From an uncultured Lachnospiraceae bacterium (GTDB taxonomy: Bacteria; Bacillota; Clostridia; Lachnospirales; Lachnospiraceae): a stretch of DNA of 23,802 bases. The notes under the pieces were generated by a model, which was given only the letters and a program-made list of their open reading frames with translations, was not told where the DNA came from and made no database searches. Made by a program: the position numbers and the translations under genes. This document shows, piece after piece, positions 22,253-23,802 of the stretch (position 1 is the first letter of the stretch; each line of letters begins with the position of its first letter). The stretch is from positions 1-23,802 of the forward strand of contig CADCQV010000175.1 of the NCBI GenBank assembly GCA_902803625.1, in the 5' to 3' direction.

Positions 22253-23802
22253 ATGGGCACAGAAGCGAAAAAAGGAAACGGGAAAAAAAGAAGAAAGATA
22301 GTGGTACAGATCGGAGCTGTTATTATCATCCTGTTCACGTTGATAACTCTGGCAGTTGGAAATATGGTGACAATGGCTTCCTTTTCTACTGCCCTTTCCG
22401 GGAATATGAGCATGTTTCAGGATTATCTCAGTGCACTTTCCGACGAGCTGGATGACTATAAAGCCGCTACATGGTTTATCGATTACTGGAGGGATAATAC
22501 AGCCGAGCTGCTTAAGGACAAGTCCGCTTTACAAAAAAGGGAGCGCATAGGGGATATATTGAAGAAGCTTTCCAGGGAATCGGTCAGGGAGGTTACCGCA
22601 GAGGATGCCGAATCCTTATCGAAGGAGGAACAGAAAAGATTTGCGTGCAGATGTTATTACGATTATATGCAGATCCTCGAAAGATAGAAGGATGAAGATG
22701 AGAACTATCTCATAATCATCTCAATTACAAAACACGAGGGGGAGGATCCCGTTGTTCTTTTAACAAACATAACCGAAGACGGAGAGATCTTTTTCGGGGA
22801 AGAAGGGGATATCAAGGAGTTCCAGCAGGTAGTAGCGAATACGGAAGAAGCAATAAAGGCCGAGGTATGGAAGTGGGCTTTTTCCACCCCGGAGAAAATG
22901 ATGGTTTTCGGAACCAGCATTCCCTTTAACGCATATAAAGGAACCTCAGACATTCAAATGTTCGGGGCTCTTCCCGCAGAGAAGGTTTACGATGACATGG
23001 TATTCACGGATTATATACGGAATGAAGTTATCGTAATGATGCTTGTGGTACTTATCCTGATCCTTATTTGTCTTTATTTTATCGTGCCAAGACCCCTTGC
23101 CAGGGTAAAGAGATGCGTTTCAGAATACTCGGATACAAAGGATACAAACGAACTTGTAAGTAAGCTGTCCGCCATCCGTTCAAAAAATGAGATAGGCGCC
23201 TTTGCGGATGAGTTTTCTTCTCTGGCTCTAGAAATGGAGAGGTATACAAAAGAGATGGAGAAGCTGGCGGGAGAAAGGGAGAGAGTAGAGACGGAGCTGA
23301 ATGTGGCCACAAGCATACAGATGCAGATGCTGCCGCAGGTTTTTCCGGAAAATGAAAGATTTAAGGTCTATGCCTCCTCTGAAGCCGCAAAAGAGGTGGG
23401 AGGAGATTTTTATGACTGCTATATGGCGGATCACGATCATCTTGCCCTGACCATTGCAGACGTTTCGGGAAAGGGCGTTCCTGCCGCATTATTTATGGCG
23501 GTTTCAAAAACCATGCTGAAGAACAGGACTATGGTGGGCGGTACGCCGGCAGCCATACTCAGAGATGTTAATAACTGGTTATGTGAAGGGAATGACAGCT
23601 GTATGTTCGTGACGGTTTGGCTGGCGATCCTTACCGTTTCAACAGGAGAGCTTATCTGTGCCAACGCAGGACACGAAAAACCGGCTATCCGCTCGGGAGA
23701 TGAACCATTCAGGCTTATAGACCGGGAACATGGATTATCTCTCGGGGTGATCAAAGATACCGGATATGAAGATGAGCATTATAAGCTTTCTTCAGGAGAT
23801 GC
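22253..23802 (+). pseudogene. Second SpoIIE-type sensor phosphatase, interrupted by an in-frame TAG and cut by the window end
   Basis: Reading from ATG 22253, an N-terminal helix (about 20-48) and 144 codons end at TAG 22685-22687. The same frame continues without another stop to the window edge: sensor part, second membrane helix (about 23026-23088), HAMP-like linker, coiled coil (ATSIQMQMLPQVFP), then a PP2C domain with GGDFYD (23399-23416), ADVSGKG and NAGHEKP. It is a paralogue of the 19191 gene in order and motifs. The first in-frame ATG after the TAG is at 22898, after most of the sensor, so restart would give an altered protein. TAG is one base from CAG, AAG or GAG, so a nonsense mutation or a sequence error is likely; readthrough is possible. 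A TTG at 22229 is an alternative start overlapping the previous stop. Confidence 0.75.

Noticed and set aside
22685..22700. Frameshift rather than nonsense mutation in the second phosphatase
   Set aside because: The frame before and after TAG is identical and all later motifs stay in that frame.

Overview
The window looks like a stretch of a Clostridia chromosome, most likely Lachnospiraceae (Butyrivibrio-like). This is inferred from AGGAGG-type ribosome sites, heavy AGG/ATA codon use, the protein families present, and dispersed intergenic repeats of the CTTCGCTCAGAATGACA type. No rRNA, tRNA, CRISPR array, insertion sequence or phage gene is visible. Every intact gene lies on the + strand.

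Layout. Bases 1-581 hold no intact gene. They carry a degenerate 31-bp tandem repeat, a probable C-terminal scrap of an OmpR-type response regulator followed by what may be the start of its sensor kinase, and a minus-strand scrap resembling an iron-containing alcohol dehydrogenase. Bases 582-3029 encode an 815-residue protein that I cannot name; it has a DRHxxN...DND core suggestive of a PI3/4-kinase-like or HipA-like phosphotransferase. Bases 3071-6167 are a copper-homeostasis unit: a promoter with two perfect CsoR palindromes, csoR, and a CopA-type Cu(I) ATPase whose last 67 codons form a CopZ-like HMA domain with its own ribosome site and ATG.

From 6311 to the end runs a dense co-directional array. 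It starts with two condensation/alcohol-acetyltransferase-like proteins; the second is interrupted in frame by a roughly 170-bp palindromic element. A heterodimeric ABC exporter with textbook asymmetric ATP sites follows. After a 174-bp gap filled with dispersed inverted repeats come a STAS-aminoglycoside-phosphotransferase-like fusion, two ATP-grasp ligases (the second with a methyltransferase-like tail), a fucosyltransferase-like protein, a CX5R tyrosine phosphatase, a membrane-anchored SpoIIE-type PP2C phosphatase, an AI-2E-family permease, and a second SpoIIE-type phosphatase. That last gene carries an in-frame amber codon and runs off the window.

How the genes may work together (inference). 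Condensation-like acyltransferases, two ATP-grasp ligases, a glycosyltransferase-like protein and an ABC exporter together look like a small uncharacterised pathway that makes and exports an acylated or amide-linked molecule. The STAS-kinase fusion and the SpoIIE phosphatases look like a partner-switching signalling layer. No textbook natural-product locus known to me matches this set, so the 6.3-22.2 kb region is the best candidate for an undescribed system. Nothing in the sequence proves a product.
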